This document shows, one piece after another, positions 43,579 through 52,684 of a stretch of DNA of 64,000 bases (the stretch's first letter is position 1; every line of letters begins with the position of its first letter). The DNA is taken from positions 62,001 through 126,000 of the forward strand of contig NZ_SCVC01000007.1 in NCBI RefSeq assembly GCF_004297405.1. Reading direction: 5' to 3'. This DNA is from Reyranella sp. Lineage in GTDB: Bacteria; Pseudomonadota; Alphaproteobacteria; Reyranellales; Reyranellaceae. Under the pieces are notes generated by a model that worked only from the letters and a program-made list of their open reading frames with translations, searched no databases and was not told the origin of the DNA. The translations under genes and the position numbers were made by a program.

Positions 43579-44565
43579 CTTGAGCGTCGCGGTTACGACC
43601 CAGCGAGAAGCCTTGTTGTCGGTCACCGTCTTCTTGAGTTCGGGAAGATTGATGGCCATGGAATAGCCGCCGGCCACGCTGTCCAGCGTCGGCGGAGCCA
43701 TGTCGCCGTCATCCGTCATGCCGAGTGCTTCTATCGGTTCGTCGCCCCAGCTCCAGAAGGCGAGCTTGGTGCCGTCGTTTCTGACGACGGGGACGATATG
43801 TCGGCCGGGTCTGTTGAACTTCGGAACGAAGTTGAGGCCGGCGATGAAATAGGACATGGGCGCCACGAGCAGTATGTCCTGCTCCGAGGACGGCGCGATC
43901 AGCGCCTGCACGGCGGCATCCGTGTCCGAAGGATTGATCTTGGTCACGGTCACTGATGCGTAGATGCCACTGGCCAGCATCAGGTTCTTGGTGGGCGTGA
44001 GATCGTCGATCGGAGGGGCGGCGTTGTAGTCATCGATCGGGCCATCGAACTCGATGATTCCGTCCATCTCGTGACTGCAAAGCCCCGCCATCAACATGAA
44101 ATCGACGGCCTGCGCATAGTGGGTCTTGCCGTTGGGCGGCTTCTTGTCCAGTTCCCGGCGCAGATATCGCGCGACATCGAAGGCGCGCAGGTCGGAGGAT
44201 ACTTCGCCGGTGATCCTTCCGAGGCTGATCCTGCCGGTATTGTAGAGTTTGAGAGCATAGTTCACGACCCCCGATGGGTCGCGCCGCAACAGGCACATCA
44301 GCACCGACGCGTAGGTGCACCAGGGGTAGCCGCTTTGGGCCAGTTTGTACGGCGCTTCGACCAGCACTTTGAGGCGTGCCGCGAAAGCGTCAGGCTCCAT
44401 GTGCCATTCTTTTTTCGCAGATGACGAACGGAGCCACGCCTCGATTGCGTCCAGGGCGATGGATCTGCTTCCGCTTTCCTGCAGTCGTCGGGCCCGTGCT
44501 TCCGGTGTTTCCGCAGGCACCTGGCCGGGCAGATTCAGCAAGGCGATGATCAATCCCATCGTCAT
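43570..44565 (-). CDS. Hypothetical protein, 331 residues, second gene of an orphan cassette
   Basis: No family recognised. ATG 44565 (another ATG at 44559). The N-terminal ~20 residues (GLIIALLNLPGQVPAET) are mildly hydrophobic but lack a proper signal peptide charge pattern. The middle is helical (SVLMCLLRRDPSGVVNYALK, FDVARYLRRELDKKP), and the last ~130 residues look beta-rich, with LLVAPMSYFIAGLNFVPKF and VPVVRNDGTKLAFWSWGDE. It starts 4 bases after the stop of the giant gene and is surely cotranscribed. The two proteins probably work together; nature unknown. Confidence 0.65.
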   Translation of the reverse strand: MTMGLIIALLNLPGQVPAETPEARARRLQESGSRSIALDAIEAWLRSSSAKKEWHMEPDAFAARLKVLVEAPYKLAQSGYPWCTYASVLMCLLRRDPSGVVNYALKLYNTGRISLGRITGEVSSDLRAFDVARYLRRELDKKPPNGKTHYAQAVDFMLMAGLCSHEMDGIIEFDGPIDDYNAAPPIDDLTPTKNLMLASGIYASVTVTKINPSDTDAAVQALIAPSSEQDILLVAPMSYFIAGLNFVPKFNRPGRHIVPVVRNDGTKLAFWSWGDEPIEALGMTDDGDMAPPTLDSVAGGYSMAINLPELKKTVTDNKASRWVVTATLKPA

Positions 44566-44569
44566 GGGG

Positions 44570-47500
44570 CTATGCTCCCGGCTTGGGTGTGGGTTGCCGC
44601 ACGCCGGCGGGCGGGTGCTTCAGCTTCACTCCTGCGGGAAGAGCAGCCATGAGCGTGGTTCGCTTTGTCACGCCGCGATCGATGATCGCCTTCTTCTGCG
44701 CGGCGACTGTTTTCAGTCGATCCTTCTTCGGAGGGAGCGCGAACTTGCCGGCGATCTTCTGTGGCGTGAGATCGCGGATGTTGCGCGGTTTCTTCCGTGG
44801 CAGGCGGCTCTCACCCGGTTTCGGCTTGGTCGGTCGGACAGGCGCGGCTTCGACGAAGAACACGCACGATGCTTCGACGCGCTGCCCTCCCGGCGGCGTG
44901 ATCGACACGATCAGCGTGTTCATGCCTTCCTCGAGTCGGACGGCGGGGACCGTGCACGACAGCACGATGCCGGCCGGTGACAGTGCCGTGAGGCGGTCGA
45001 CCTGAGTCACCGTGAGGGGCGCCCCAAAACGCCGTTCACCGCGCCGCGGCGGCGGCGCTGTCGGCTCAGGCTGCTTGGGTGCAATCGACCGTCCTCGCGC
45101 TCCTCCCGGTACGGCCACAGTGGCGAGAGCCGCTATCCGATTGCCTCGGGTGTTGGCCAGAGCATTGGCGCCCGACATGGTGAACGAGAACTTGTCGGTT
45201 TTGCGCGATTGGCCCTTCACCAAGCTCGCGTCCAGTGCCCGCAGCCCGCCGCGCGGCGTACCTTTCACACCGACCTTGTCCAGCTTTGAAGCGGCCCAAT
45301 GCGGGCGCAAGGTCAGGTCTGCACGCGGATCGAACCGGCCTGCCTTTCGGACAACCTCGGAAGTGGCTTCCGATGTTGATCCGAGATCGGCGACGGAGAA
45401 GGACTTCAGCGGCAGTTCCTGGCCGTTGAGAAAGACATGGACCGAGTCGGGTCGATCGTCCTCATCGAGCACGGCCTCGCGCGACAGGCCCTGGATTTCG
45501 ATCCGCACGCGCACTTCGCCGTGCGCCACGGTCCCTGGCGTTGGCGAGAGGATCCTCACGCCGCGCGGAGCGGCTTCGAGGGCTGTCCGTTGCCGGCTGA
45601 GACGCTCGCGCTTTGCGCCGACATCCGCCCGTTCGGCCTCCGCTTCCTGAAGTATGGCCTCCTTGGTGAAGGCCGAGGACAGCGACCGGGCTGCGTCGCG
45701 GACAGCATCTTCGAAGGCATCGAGTTCGCGTACGGCGCGACGCAGCCCATCGACGATCGCCTCCACCGGGACGTCCACGCGGCCCAGGGAAATCCGGTGA
45801 CGGACCCCCAGGACATTGACGTCGAAGGCGACTCGGATATGCGGATCACGACCGAGATTGTCGTAGATCGCGTCGGTGAGCCGGTTGATCAGCAGATTGC
45901 CGATCTGCTGCGCGAGATCGCGATCGGGGTCGAGTTCGCGGACGTCGTCCATGATCGAGTCGAGCTCTTCCGCCAGTTCGCCCACGATATCGAGCACACC
46001 GTCGATCACGTCGTTGTCGAGCGCATCCTCGACGGCGTCACGCGCCATGCCCCGCATCGCCCGCTTCAAATCCGGCGGTGCGAGCGTGCGATAGACGTGA
46101 TTGTCGGTCAGCACGGCCAGCGCCTGGTCGACGATTTCGGCCGCCAGCTTCGACTTGAACTTGCGCCGCCCCGAGCTTGTCGCCAACGGCGTGAGCGCGC
46201 CCAACAGGCTTTCAGCGGCCTGGTCGAACTGGTCGGCAACCTCTCGGGCGAGCCGCTCGATATCGGCCAGGAGCTGGCCTAGCTGTCGCTGCATGTCTTC
46301 GAGCGCCTGCTGCGCGTCGTCGACCCATTGCTGCACCTGGCGTTGCGCGGCCTCGAGCACTTCGGCCAGCTCTTCCAGGATCTTGGTGCCGATCAGTTCG
46401 ATCAGCTTCGTGACGAACTGCAGGAAACGTTCGCCCCCGACGGCCGCCAGTTCGGTCGCCAGCGCCATCATGGCGTCGCTGTTGGGGATGAAGGCGCCGT
46501 CGCCGAGTTCCTGCAGGAAACCGGCGCCGGCCGTGCTCGGCAGAGGATCGATGACCTCGTACATCAGCGAGCGGATCTTTGCCCGTTGGGCCTCGTCGAG
46601 CGGTCCCAGTACCTCGGCGCCGATGCGCAGTGCATCGGCCGTCAGCTCGGCGATCTCGTTCACCGGGACCGGCAGGTTGGCGGCCTTCGAGAGCTGCTTC
46701 ACGATCCCGTTTGGCGCGTCGACGTTGTCGGCGAGGCCGTTGAGGATGCCGTGCATCTGCGCCTGCGCAGTGGCCAGCATGATATCGGTCGTGACGACGA
46801 GGCTGCGCCCGACCAGCTTCATCAGCACGCCAGAGAGAGCCTCTTTCAGCGCCTCACGGTCGGCGCCGCGTCGTGGCCAGTCGAGGACGATGCCGAACAC
46901 CGTTTCCATCGTGAAGTCGGTCGTCGGCAGGAAGACTTCGTCGAAATAGCTCTTGAGGTCAGGACGCGATGCCAGCCGATCCCGCAGGACCGGCGCGAGC
47001 TCGTCGTGGATCTGGTCGGACATGAATGTCCGTAACCCGCCGGCGATCGCCGCGAGGGTGGCCTGCGCATCGGGCTGGCCGGAGCCACTGGCGATCACGC
47101 TGCCGATGTTGCGCAGGATCGTCCGTCCGACGTCGTTGGCCGCGGCGCCGAGCGGGCCGGTCATGGCCGACAGAAAGCGGTCCACGCCGGGTTGGTGCTG
47201 CCGCAGGAAATCGAGGGCGGCGTCGGCGGCGAGGAATTCGACGACGTGATCGAGCTTGAGGGAGCCGGCAGCAGGCGGTGACGGCAGGGAGCTGCGGATG
47301 TGATCGCGCACCAGCGCCGGTGGCTGTGTCGTCAGGTTGCCGGAGAAGGCGGCCTTGGCTTGGCGCGGCGGCTGACCGATGACACTGAGGCGGGCATCGG
47401 CGCGGATCACCCGGCGATTGGCGATCAACGCGAGCTGCGAGGCCGACCACAACACGGAGACGAAGCGTTGGGTCTGGACATCGACCGTGCCGCCCAGCGC

Positions 47501-48598
47501 GGCGGTGGTCAGATCGACCAGGCGAGCGACCAGCGTGTTCCAGTAGGTTTCGTTTGCCGGCGTGCCCTCGAACGGCTCTGCAGGAAATGCCTGCAAGTGG
47601 CTCGCGAGGGCGCGCCGGGCCGATAGGGTCCGATCCCATTGGGCCTGCGAGAGGGTCGCCACCCAGGTTCGGAGCGTGGCTTCGAGCGCGGTAAACCCCG
47701 CGTCGGTCAGGCCTTTCAGCAGGAAGCGCTGACCTTCCTCCAGGGCCACCTGGGCACAGCGCAGCGCGACATCCTGGGCGCCTGCAGCCGTTGCCGCGGG
47801 CGCATTCAAGGCGAGGTACTCGCCCAGCTCGTAGGAGGTACGGAGCACCGTCTTGAAGAGCGGCCGCGCCGCGTCGAGCAGCATCCTCGGCGCTACGCTG
47901 TCCGACGGCAGGTTATCCTTGAGCTCATCGCATGCCTTTTCGACCAGCACGTCGACCGAGCGCGCGACGAACCGACTGAAATCGTCGATCTCCATCGCGG
48001 CGAACACGCGGAATCCGGCGCCGGCCTTCAGCCCCACACCGGCACCGGCGACGATGTTGAAGCCGGGCTTGATGTTCTTCCCGGGCTGCGCGATGGCGGT
48101 GCCAGTGACGACGAGTTGAGCGTAGGCCTGCGCGGTCAGGGCGGCCTTGGCGTAGACGCCGGCCTTGATATTGACCTCCGACAGGAACACCCGCAGCAAG
48201 TCTATCGGCAGACCACGCATCTGCTGATCCCGCTCCGCCAGCTCGAGGAAGTCGCCGATCTTCAGGCCAAGGCCGACCTGGACCGCTGCCGCCAGCTCGG
48301 CGATCGCCTGCAGGCGGACGGCGAAGCCGATCTCCTGGAACAGGTTCATCGGCGCCTGGATCTGCGCCGTCACGGACGCGGACGCGCTGGCCTGCCCCGA
48401 GACTTCGGCGCTCAGGAACTTGCCGACGCTGGCGTCGACACTGGCCAGCGCCTGGATGCCGAGGTCGAGATTGAGGCCGCGTCGGACCTGAGCTCCCGCG
48501 GCTATCGAGACCTGGGCGTTGCCACCGGCCTGTGCCCAATCGGTGGCGACCGTCCCGCCCGCGGCGAAGACATCCTGATCCAGTCGTGCTGTCGGCAT
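44570..48598 (-). CDS. Giant hypothetical protein, first gene of an orphan cassette
   Basis: 1342 residues from ATG 48598 (GGGGGG nearby); an in-frame ATG at 48634 adds 12 residues. No signal peptide, no membrane helix seen. Residues 1-~220 are Ala/Gly/Val-rich with repetitive beta-like phrases (SAEVSGQASASASVTAQIQA, FNIVAGAGVGLKAGAGFRVF). ~230-730 are mainly helical. ~740-805 is a strong coiled coil (VLEAAQRQVQQWVDDAQQAL). ~1010-1070 and ~1190-1255 look Ig-like (HGEVRVRIEIQGL; NTLIVSITPPGGQRVEASCV). The last ~90 residues are Lys/Pro-rich and basic. Size and layout suggest a structural, scaffold or effector protein, but nothing proves it. Function unknown. Confidence 0.7.
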   Translation of the reverse strand: MPTARLDQDVFAAGGTVATDWAQAGGNAQVSIAAGAQVRRGLNLDLGIQALASVDASVGKFLSAEVSGQASASASVTAQIQAPMNLFQEIGFAVRLQAIAELAAAVQVGLGLKIGDFLELAERDQQMRGLPIDLLRVFLSEVNIKAGVYAKAALTAQAYAQLVVTGTAIAQPGKNIKPGFNIVAGAGVGLKAGAGFRVFAAMEIDDFSRFVARSVDVLVEKACDELKDNLPSDSVAPRMLLDAARPLFKTVLRTSYELGEYLALNAPAATAAGAQDVALRCAQVALEEGQRFLLKGLTDAGFTALEATLRTWVATLSQAQWDRTLSARRALASHLQAFPAEPFEGTPANETYWNTLVARLVDLTTAALGGTVDVQTQRFVSVLWSASQLALIANRRVIRADARLSVIGQPPRQAKAAFSGNLTTQPPALVRDHIRSSLPSPPAAGSLKLDHVVEFLAADAALDFLRQHQPGVDRFLSAMTGPLGAAANDVGRTILRNIGSVIASGSGQPDAQATLAAIAGGLRTFMSDQIHDELAPVLRDRLASRPDLKSYFDEVFLPTTDFTMETVFGIVLDWPRRGADREALKEALSGVLMKLVGRSLVVTTDIMLATAQAQMHGILNGLADNVDAPNGIVKQLSKAANLPVPVNEIAELTADALRIGAEVLGPLDEAQRAKIRSLMYEVIDPLPSTAGAGFLQELGDGAFIPNSDAMMALATELAAVGGERFLQFVTKLIELIGTKILEELAEVLEAAQRQVQQWVDDAQQALEDMQRQLGQLLADIERLAREVADQFDQAAESLLGALTPLATSSGRRKFKSKLAAEIVDQALAVLTDNHVYRTLAPPDLKRAMRGMARDAVEDALDNDVIDGVLDIVGELAEELDSIMDDVRELDPDRDLAQQIGNLLINRLTDAIYDNLGRDPHIRVAFDVNVLGVRHRISLGRVDVPVEAIVDGLRRAVRELDAFEDAVRDAARSLSSAFTKEAILQEAEAERADVGAKRERLSRQRTALEAAPRGVRILSPTPGTVAHGEVRVRIEIQGLSREAVLDEDDRPDSVHVFLNGQELPLKSFSVADLGSTSEATSEVVRKAGRFDPRADLTLRPHWAASKLDKVGVKGTPRGGLRALDASLVKGQSRKTDKFSFTMSGANALANTRGNRIAALATVAVPGGARGRSIAPKQPEPTAPPPRRGERRFGAPLTVTQVDRLTALSPAGIVLSCTVPAVRLEEGMNTLIVSITPPGGQRVEASCVFFVEAAPVRPTKPKPGESRLPRKKPRNIRDLTPQKIAGKFALPPKKDRLKTVAAQKKAIIDRGVTKRTTLMAALPAGVKLKHPPAGVRQPTPKPGA

Positions 48599-48664
48599 CG
48601 TCGCCCCCCGGCTCCCCGCGCCAATGTCGAGCATTGTGCGCGGGTCGAGCCTAGCGACTCTGGA

Positions 48665-48802
48665 TCACAGACAATAGGCCGCGATCAGGTCCACGAGATA
48701 TGCAGGCCCGTTCATGCCCCACAGGACGAACGAGACGGCGGTCGCGGCCACGACGAGGCTGGCGGAAGCCCAGAGCAGCAGGGCTTGCCAGCTCACGCTC
48801 AT
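48665..48802 (-). CDS. 45-residue single-pass membrane microprotein
   Basis: ATG 48802, stop at 48665. One hydrophobic helix (ALLLWASASLVVAATAVSFV) followed by WGMNGPAYLVDLIAAYCL. Its start overlaps the stop of the MFS gene (ATGA), arguing strongly for translation. It could be a small regulator or partner of that carrier. No known family. It is too short for most gene callers. Confidence 0.6.
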   Translation of the reverse strand: MSVSWQALLLWASASLVVAATAVSFVLWGMNGPAYLVDLIAAYCL

Positions 48803-50049
48803 GCCGGCTGCGGCACGGCCATCGCGGGCCGCGTCAGCCGCTCCTCGACGATCGGGTAGTGTAGCGCCGCCGAAACCAGGCCGAGCGCGATCGAGATCCA
48901 CCACATCAGGTCGTAGTTGCCCTGCAGGTCGAAGATGCGGCCACCGCCCCAGCCGCCGAAGAAGCTGCCGACCTGATGGCCGAAGAAGACGATGCCGTTC
49001 AGCATGGTGAGATGCACCGGGCCGAAGATATAGCCGACCAGAGATGTGGTGAGCGGCACCGTGCCCAGCCACAGGAAGCCTAGTGCCGCGGCGAAGGTCA
49101 GCACCGAAGCCGCCGACAGCGGCGCCAGCACGAAGCCTAGGAAGACCAGCGAGCGCAGCAGGTAGAGCAGCGACAGTAGGTTCTTGCGCTTGTACCTGGC
49201 GCCCATCGAGCTCCACAGGATGGCGCCGGCGATGTTGAACAGGCCAACCATGCCGATCGCCCAACCGCCCAGCTCTGCGGGCGAGAGCTTCATGCCGAAC
49301 AGCGAGAGGCCGATCCCCTTGTCGGAGATGTAGGCCGGCAGATGGCCGCCCACGAAGGCGACGTGGAAGCCGCACACGAAGTAGCCGATCACCAGCAGGA
49401 TGTAGCTCTTCTGCGCGAAAGCCTCGGAGAGCGCCGCACCAGTGGTCTGGTTGCCGCCGCCGGCCTTCTTGCTGGCCGCGATCTCCTTGCTGTCGTTCAG
49501 GCCGACGGCCAGGAGCATCATCAGCACGGCAATGCCGGTCAGCGCCCACATGGTGGGGCGCCAGTCGCCGAAATAATTCTGCAGCACGGCGGCCAGCGGC
49601 ACGATGAAGAACTGGCCGAACGAGCCGCCGGCAGAGCAGATGCCCACGGCGAGCGCGGCCTTGGCCGGCGGCGCCACGCGCAGGATCACGCCCAGCACTG
49701 GTCCGAAGCTCGCGGCCGAGAGGCCGACGCCGACCAGGATGTTGCCGAGGATCAGCATGAACCCGTCATGCATGACCGCCGTCACGACCATGCCCGCCAC
49801 GTAGAGAGCGGCACCGCCGGCGATCGTCGGTGCCGACCCGAAGCGGTCGCAGAGCCGGCCGGCGAAGGGCGCCACGGCGCCCATCAGCAGCATGGAAAGC
49901 GCGGTGCCGAAGGAGAAGAGTTCGCGACCGACATTCAATTCGGCCGAGACGGGCTTGAGGAAGATGCCGAAGCTCTGGCGGACGCCGAGCCCGATGGTGA
50001 GGACGAGGAAGCCGCACCAGACGGCGGTCCAATATGAGCGGGAGGTCAT
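48799..50049 (-). CDS. MFS transporter, oxalate/formate-antiporter or monocarboxylate type
   Basis: 416 residues from ATG 50049; ATG 50109 is in frame but would leave almost no room for a promoter towards the divergent hydrolase. Twelve hydrophobic segments, starting AVWCGFLVLTIGLGVRQSFG. MLLMGAVAPFAGRLCDRFGS contains the MFS loop 2-3 motif, and GKGIGLSLFGMKLSPAELGG-type sequence lies in the second half. Substrate probably a small organic anion. Translationally coupled to the microprotein downstream, and on the same strand as the orphan cassette. Confidence 0.85.
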   Translation of the reverse strand: MTSRSYWTAVWCGFLVLTIGLGVRQSFGIFLKPVSAELNVGRELFSFGTALSMLLMGAVAPFAGRLCDRFGSAPTIAGGAALYVAGMVVTAVMHDGFMLILGNILVGVGLSAASFGPVLGVILRVAPPAKAALAVGICSAGGSFGQFFIVPLAAVLQNYFGDWRPTMWALTGIAVLMMLLAVGLNDSKEIAASKKAGGGNQTTGAALSEAFAQKSYILLVIGYFVCGFHVAFVGGHLPAYISDKGIGLSLFGMKLSPAELGGWAIGMVGLFNIAGAILWSSMGARYKRKNLLSLLYLLRSLVFLGFVLAPLSAASVLTFAAALGFLWLGTVPLTTSLVGYIFGPVHLTMLNGIVFFGHQVGSFFGGWGGGRIFDLQGNYDLMWWISIALGLVSAALHYPIVEERLTRPAMAVPQPA

Positions 50050-50156
50050 GACCGGCAAAGTGAGGCGGGGCGGTCGGGCTGGCAAGATGTTCGCCGGCAT
50101 CCCTTCCATAGAATTACTTCATGCCGTCACAAGCCACGATGTGGCAGAACATAGCC

Positions 50157-51680
50157 ATGGCGCGATTGCGGTTCCTGTGCGGTCTGGCAGCATTTCTGCT
50201 CATTTTGGCAGAGAGCGCTGTCGCGGCGCCGCGCCTTGAACGCGAGCGCTGCACCTTCAAGCCGCCGCGCGGCGACAGGGTCGAATGCTTCGTGCTGATC
50301 GTCCCGGAGAATCGCGAGCAGCCGCAGGGCCGCGAGGTCAAGCTGAAGGTCGCCGTCCTCAAGGCCAAGCGCACGGCCGGTGTCGAGCCATTGGTCTATC
50401 TCTCGGGCGGGCCGGGCGACGCGCCGCTGGTCGCTTCGAGTCCCGGCGCCGATGCGCTGGCCGAAGGCGATTGGTGGAACGAGACGGCCGTGATTCGCCG
50501 CAAGCGCGACGTGATCATCCTGAGCCAGCGCGGCGCCGGTGGTTCGACGCCCAATCTCGACTGTTTCGATACCCGGATGACAGAGCCCGCCAAGGCGCGC
50601 CGCCGCGCCGTCACCGAACAGCAAGAGAAGGAGATCCTGGCGCGCTGCCGGGCCAACCTCGATCGCCGCAAGATCGACCTCACGATGTACAACACACCCG
50701 TGCTGGCCGACGACGTGGCCGATCTGGCGACAGCGATGGGATTGAGCCGCATCAACATCTACGGCGTGTCCTACGGTACGCGCTGGGGTCTCGAGGTGAT
50801 GCGCCGGCATCCCAGTTTGGTGCGTGCGGCCGTCTTCGACGGCGTCTACCCGCCGCAGATCAACGGCGAGCAGAACGAGCCTGCGATCGTGCGCCGTGCC
50901 TTCGAGCAGCTCTATGCAGACTGCGCCGCCGATGCGCTTTGCCGTGAGCGGCAACCCGACCTGCGCGCCACGGTCGAAGGCGTGATCGAGGCCGCCGATC
51001 GCAAACCTCTCGACCTTACGCTTGCCCTGGAAGACGGACCGCAATCCGTGCAGCTCGACGGCACCAAGCTCCTGATGGTGCTGCTGAACATGATGCGTGA
51101 GGGCGAGGCCGCATCCATTCCCGAAACGGCGGCCGCCGTGAAGCGCGGCGATCTTCGCCTGGTGCGCCTCTTTGCCGAAGATCTCGAAAGCAACGATGGC
51201 GGCCTGCTCGAGCAGAACGCGCAGCAGTTCGACGGGCTCTACAACAGCATCGAATGCCGCGAGACCTGGCCGACGGTCGATCGTGCGGCGCGCCGCAACG
51301 CGATCGAGGAGAACGGCGTCTATGGCCTGAACGCCAGGGCCAGCAAGTCACCGACCTTCTGCCCGGCGTGGCGGGTGGCGGCCGCGCCGGCCGCCGATCG
51401 CCAGCCGGTGAAGTCATCTGTGCCAACCTTGCTGTTGAGCGGCACCTTTGATTGGCTGACGCCGCCCATTTGGGCGCGCGAGGCCGCGAAGACGCTACCT
51501 GCGTCGCGCAATGTCGCGTTCCGTGCCCAGGGCCATGGTGTCGTCGTGCAGGACCCGTGCGCGGCCCGCCTGCGCGATACCTTCATCGAGGATCCCGACC
51601 CGAAGAAGGCATTGCCCTGCCGCGCCGACACGCCGCCCAATTTCACCGCCGCCTGGGAACGCGCGCGCAATATGCCTTGA
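50157..51680 (+). CDS. Secreted alpha/beta hydrolase, TAP/proline-iminopeptidase-like
   Basis: 507 residues from ATG 50157; in-frame ATGs at 50139 and 50121 exist, but 50157 starts a clean signal peptide (LRFLCGLAAFLLILAESAVA). Oxyanion region YLSGGPGDAPLV, nucleophile Ser in NIYGVSYGTRWGLEVM, acid Asp in LLSGTFDWLTPPIWARE, His in FRAQGHGVVVQD: a full catalytic triad plus a TAP-like C-terminal domain. It has several Cys (CRANL, CAADALCRE, CRETW, DPCAAR), fitting disulfides in the periplasm. Peptidase or esterase; substrate not set. Confidence 0.88.
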   Translation: MARLRFLCGLAAFLLILAESAVAAPRLERERCTFKPPRGDRVECFVLIVPENREQPQGREVKLKVAVLKAKRTAGVEPLVYLSGGPGDAPLVASSPGADALAEGDWWNETAVIRRKRDVIILSQRGAGGSTPNLDCFDTRMTEPAKARRRAVTEQQEKEILARCRANLDRRKIDLTMYNTPVLADDVADLATAMGLSRINIYGVSYGTRWGLEVMRRHPSLVRAAVFDGVYPPQINGEQNEPAIVRRAFEQLYADCAADALCRERQPDLRATVEGVIEAADRKPLDLTLALEDGPQSVQLDGTKLLMVLLNMMREGEAASIPETAAAVKRGDLRLVRLFAEDLESNDGGLLEQNAQQFDGLYNSIECRETWPTVDRAARRNAIEENGVYGLNARASKSPTFCPAWRVAAAPAADRQPVKSSVPTLLLSGTFDWLTPPIWAREAAKTLPASRNVAFRAQGHGVVVQDPCAARLRDTFIEDPDPKKALPCRADTPPNFTAAWERARNMP

Positions 51681-51699
51681 AATCACAGGAAGGAAACAG

Positions 51700-52635
51700 A
51701 TGAACCGAGTGCTCGCCCATACCGGCGTCAAGTATCCCATCGTGCAGGCGCCGATGGGCTGGATCGCGCGCAGCCAGCTCGCGTCGGCGGTCTCCAATGC
51801 CGGCGGACTCGGCATCATCGAGACCTCGAGCGGTGAGGTCGATGCCTGCCTCGCCGAGATCGAGAAGATGAAAGAGCTGACTGACAAGCCGTTCGGCGTG
51901 AACTTGCCACTGCTCTTCATCCGCGAGCCACGCATCGTCGATCTCGTGGCAAAAAGTGGCGTGAAGTTCGTCAGCACCTCGGCCGGCTCGCCCGCCAAGC
52001 TGTTGCCGACGCTGAAGGCCGCAGGCCTTACCGTCTATCACGTCGTGCCCAACCTCTCCTCGGCACTGAAGGCGGTCGAGGCTGGCGTCGACGGGCTGAT
52101 CGTCGAAGGCGGCGAGGGTGGCGGCTTCAAGAACCCTGACGACGTCTCGACCCTGGTTCTGCTGCAGGCGGTGCGGGAGAAGACCGACGTGCCGATGATC
52201 GCTGCCGGTGGCATCTGCGACGGTCGCGGCATGGCCGCCGCCTTTGCGCTCGGCGCGGAAGGCATCCAGATGGGCACGCGCTTCGTAAGTGCCGCCGAGA
52301 GCCCGGTGCATCACAATTACAAGCAAGCCATCGTCGACGCCGACGATACCGGCACCGTGATGCTGAACCGCAAGTCGACGCCTTGCGTGCGTGCGTTGAA
52401 GACCGAGCGTGCCAAGGAGATCGACCGCGCCGGTTCGTTCGATCGCGCGATCTTCGGCAAAGTGAAGGACGTGTATTTCGGCGGCGACATGGAAGCCTCG
52501 CTGGCGCTCGCCGGCCAGACGGTCGGCCTGATCCACGAGGTGCTGCCGGTGGCCGAGATCATCGGGCGTACGGTCGATGGCTTCCATGCCATTCGCCGCC
52601 AGCAGGGCGAACGTTCGCAGTCAGGCGGGTTCTAG
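51700..52635 (+). CDS. Nitronate monooxygenase (2-nitropropane dioxygenase-like)
   Basis: 311 residues from ATG 51700 with AGGAAGGA just before; the frame is open upstream to 51511 inside the hydrolase gene. FMN-dependent TIM barrel: PIVQAPMGWIARSQLASAVS, AGGLGIIETSSGE, GLIVEGGEGGGFKNP and the flavin-phosphate loop AAGGICDGRGMAAAFALGAE with GIQMGTRFV. It oxidises alkyl nitronates such as propionate-3-nitronate; related enoyl reductases have the same fold. Probably cotranscribed with the hydrolase gene 19 bases upstream. Confidence 0.9.
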   Translation: MNRVLAHTGVKYPIVQAPMGWIARSQLASAVSNAGGLGIIETSSGEVDACLAEIEKMKELTDKPFGVNLPLLFIREPRIVDLVAKSGVKFVSTSAGSPAKLLPTLKAAGLTVYHVVPNLSSALKAVEAGVDGLIVEGGEGGGFKNPDDVSTLVLLQAVREKTDVPMIAAGGICDGRGMAAAFALGAEGIQMGTRFVSAAESPVHHNYKQAIVDADDTGTVMLNRKSTPCVRALKTERAKEIDRAGSFDRAIFGKVKDVYFGGDMEASLALAGQTVGLIHEVLPVAEIIGRTVDGFHAIRRQQGERSQSGGF

Positions 52636-52684
52636 GGCGAAGTCGGTGTCGACCGATGATCGCGCACGATGAGACTCGCGCGTC

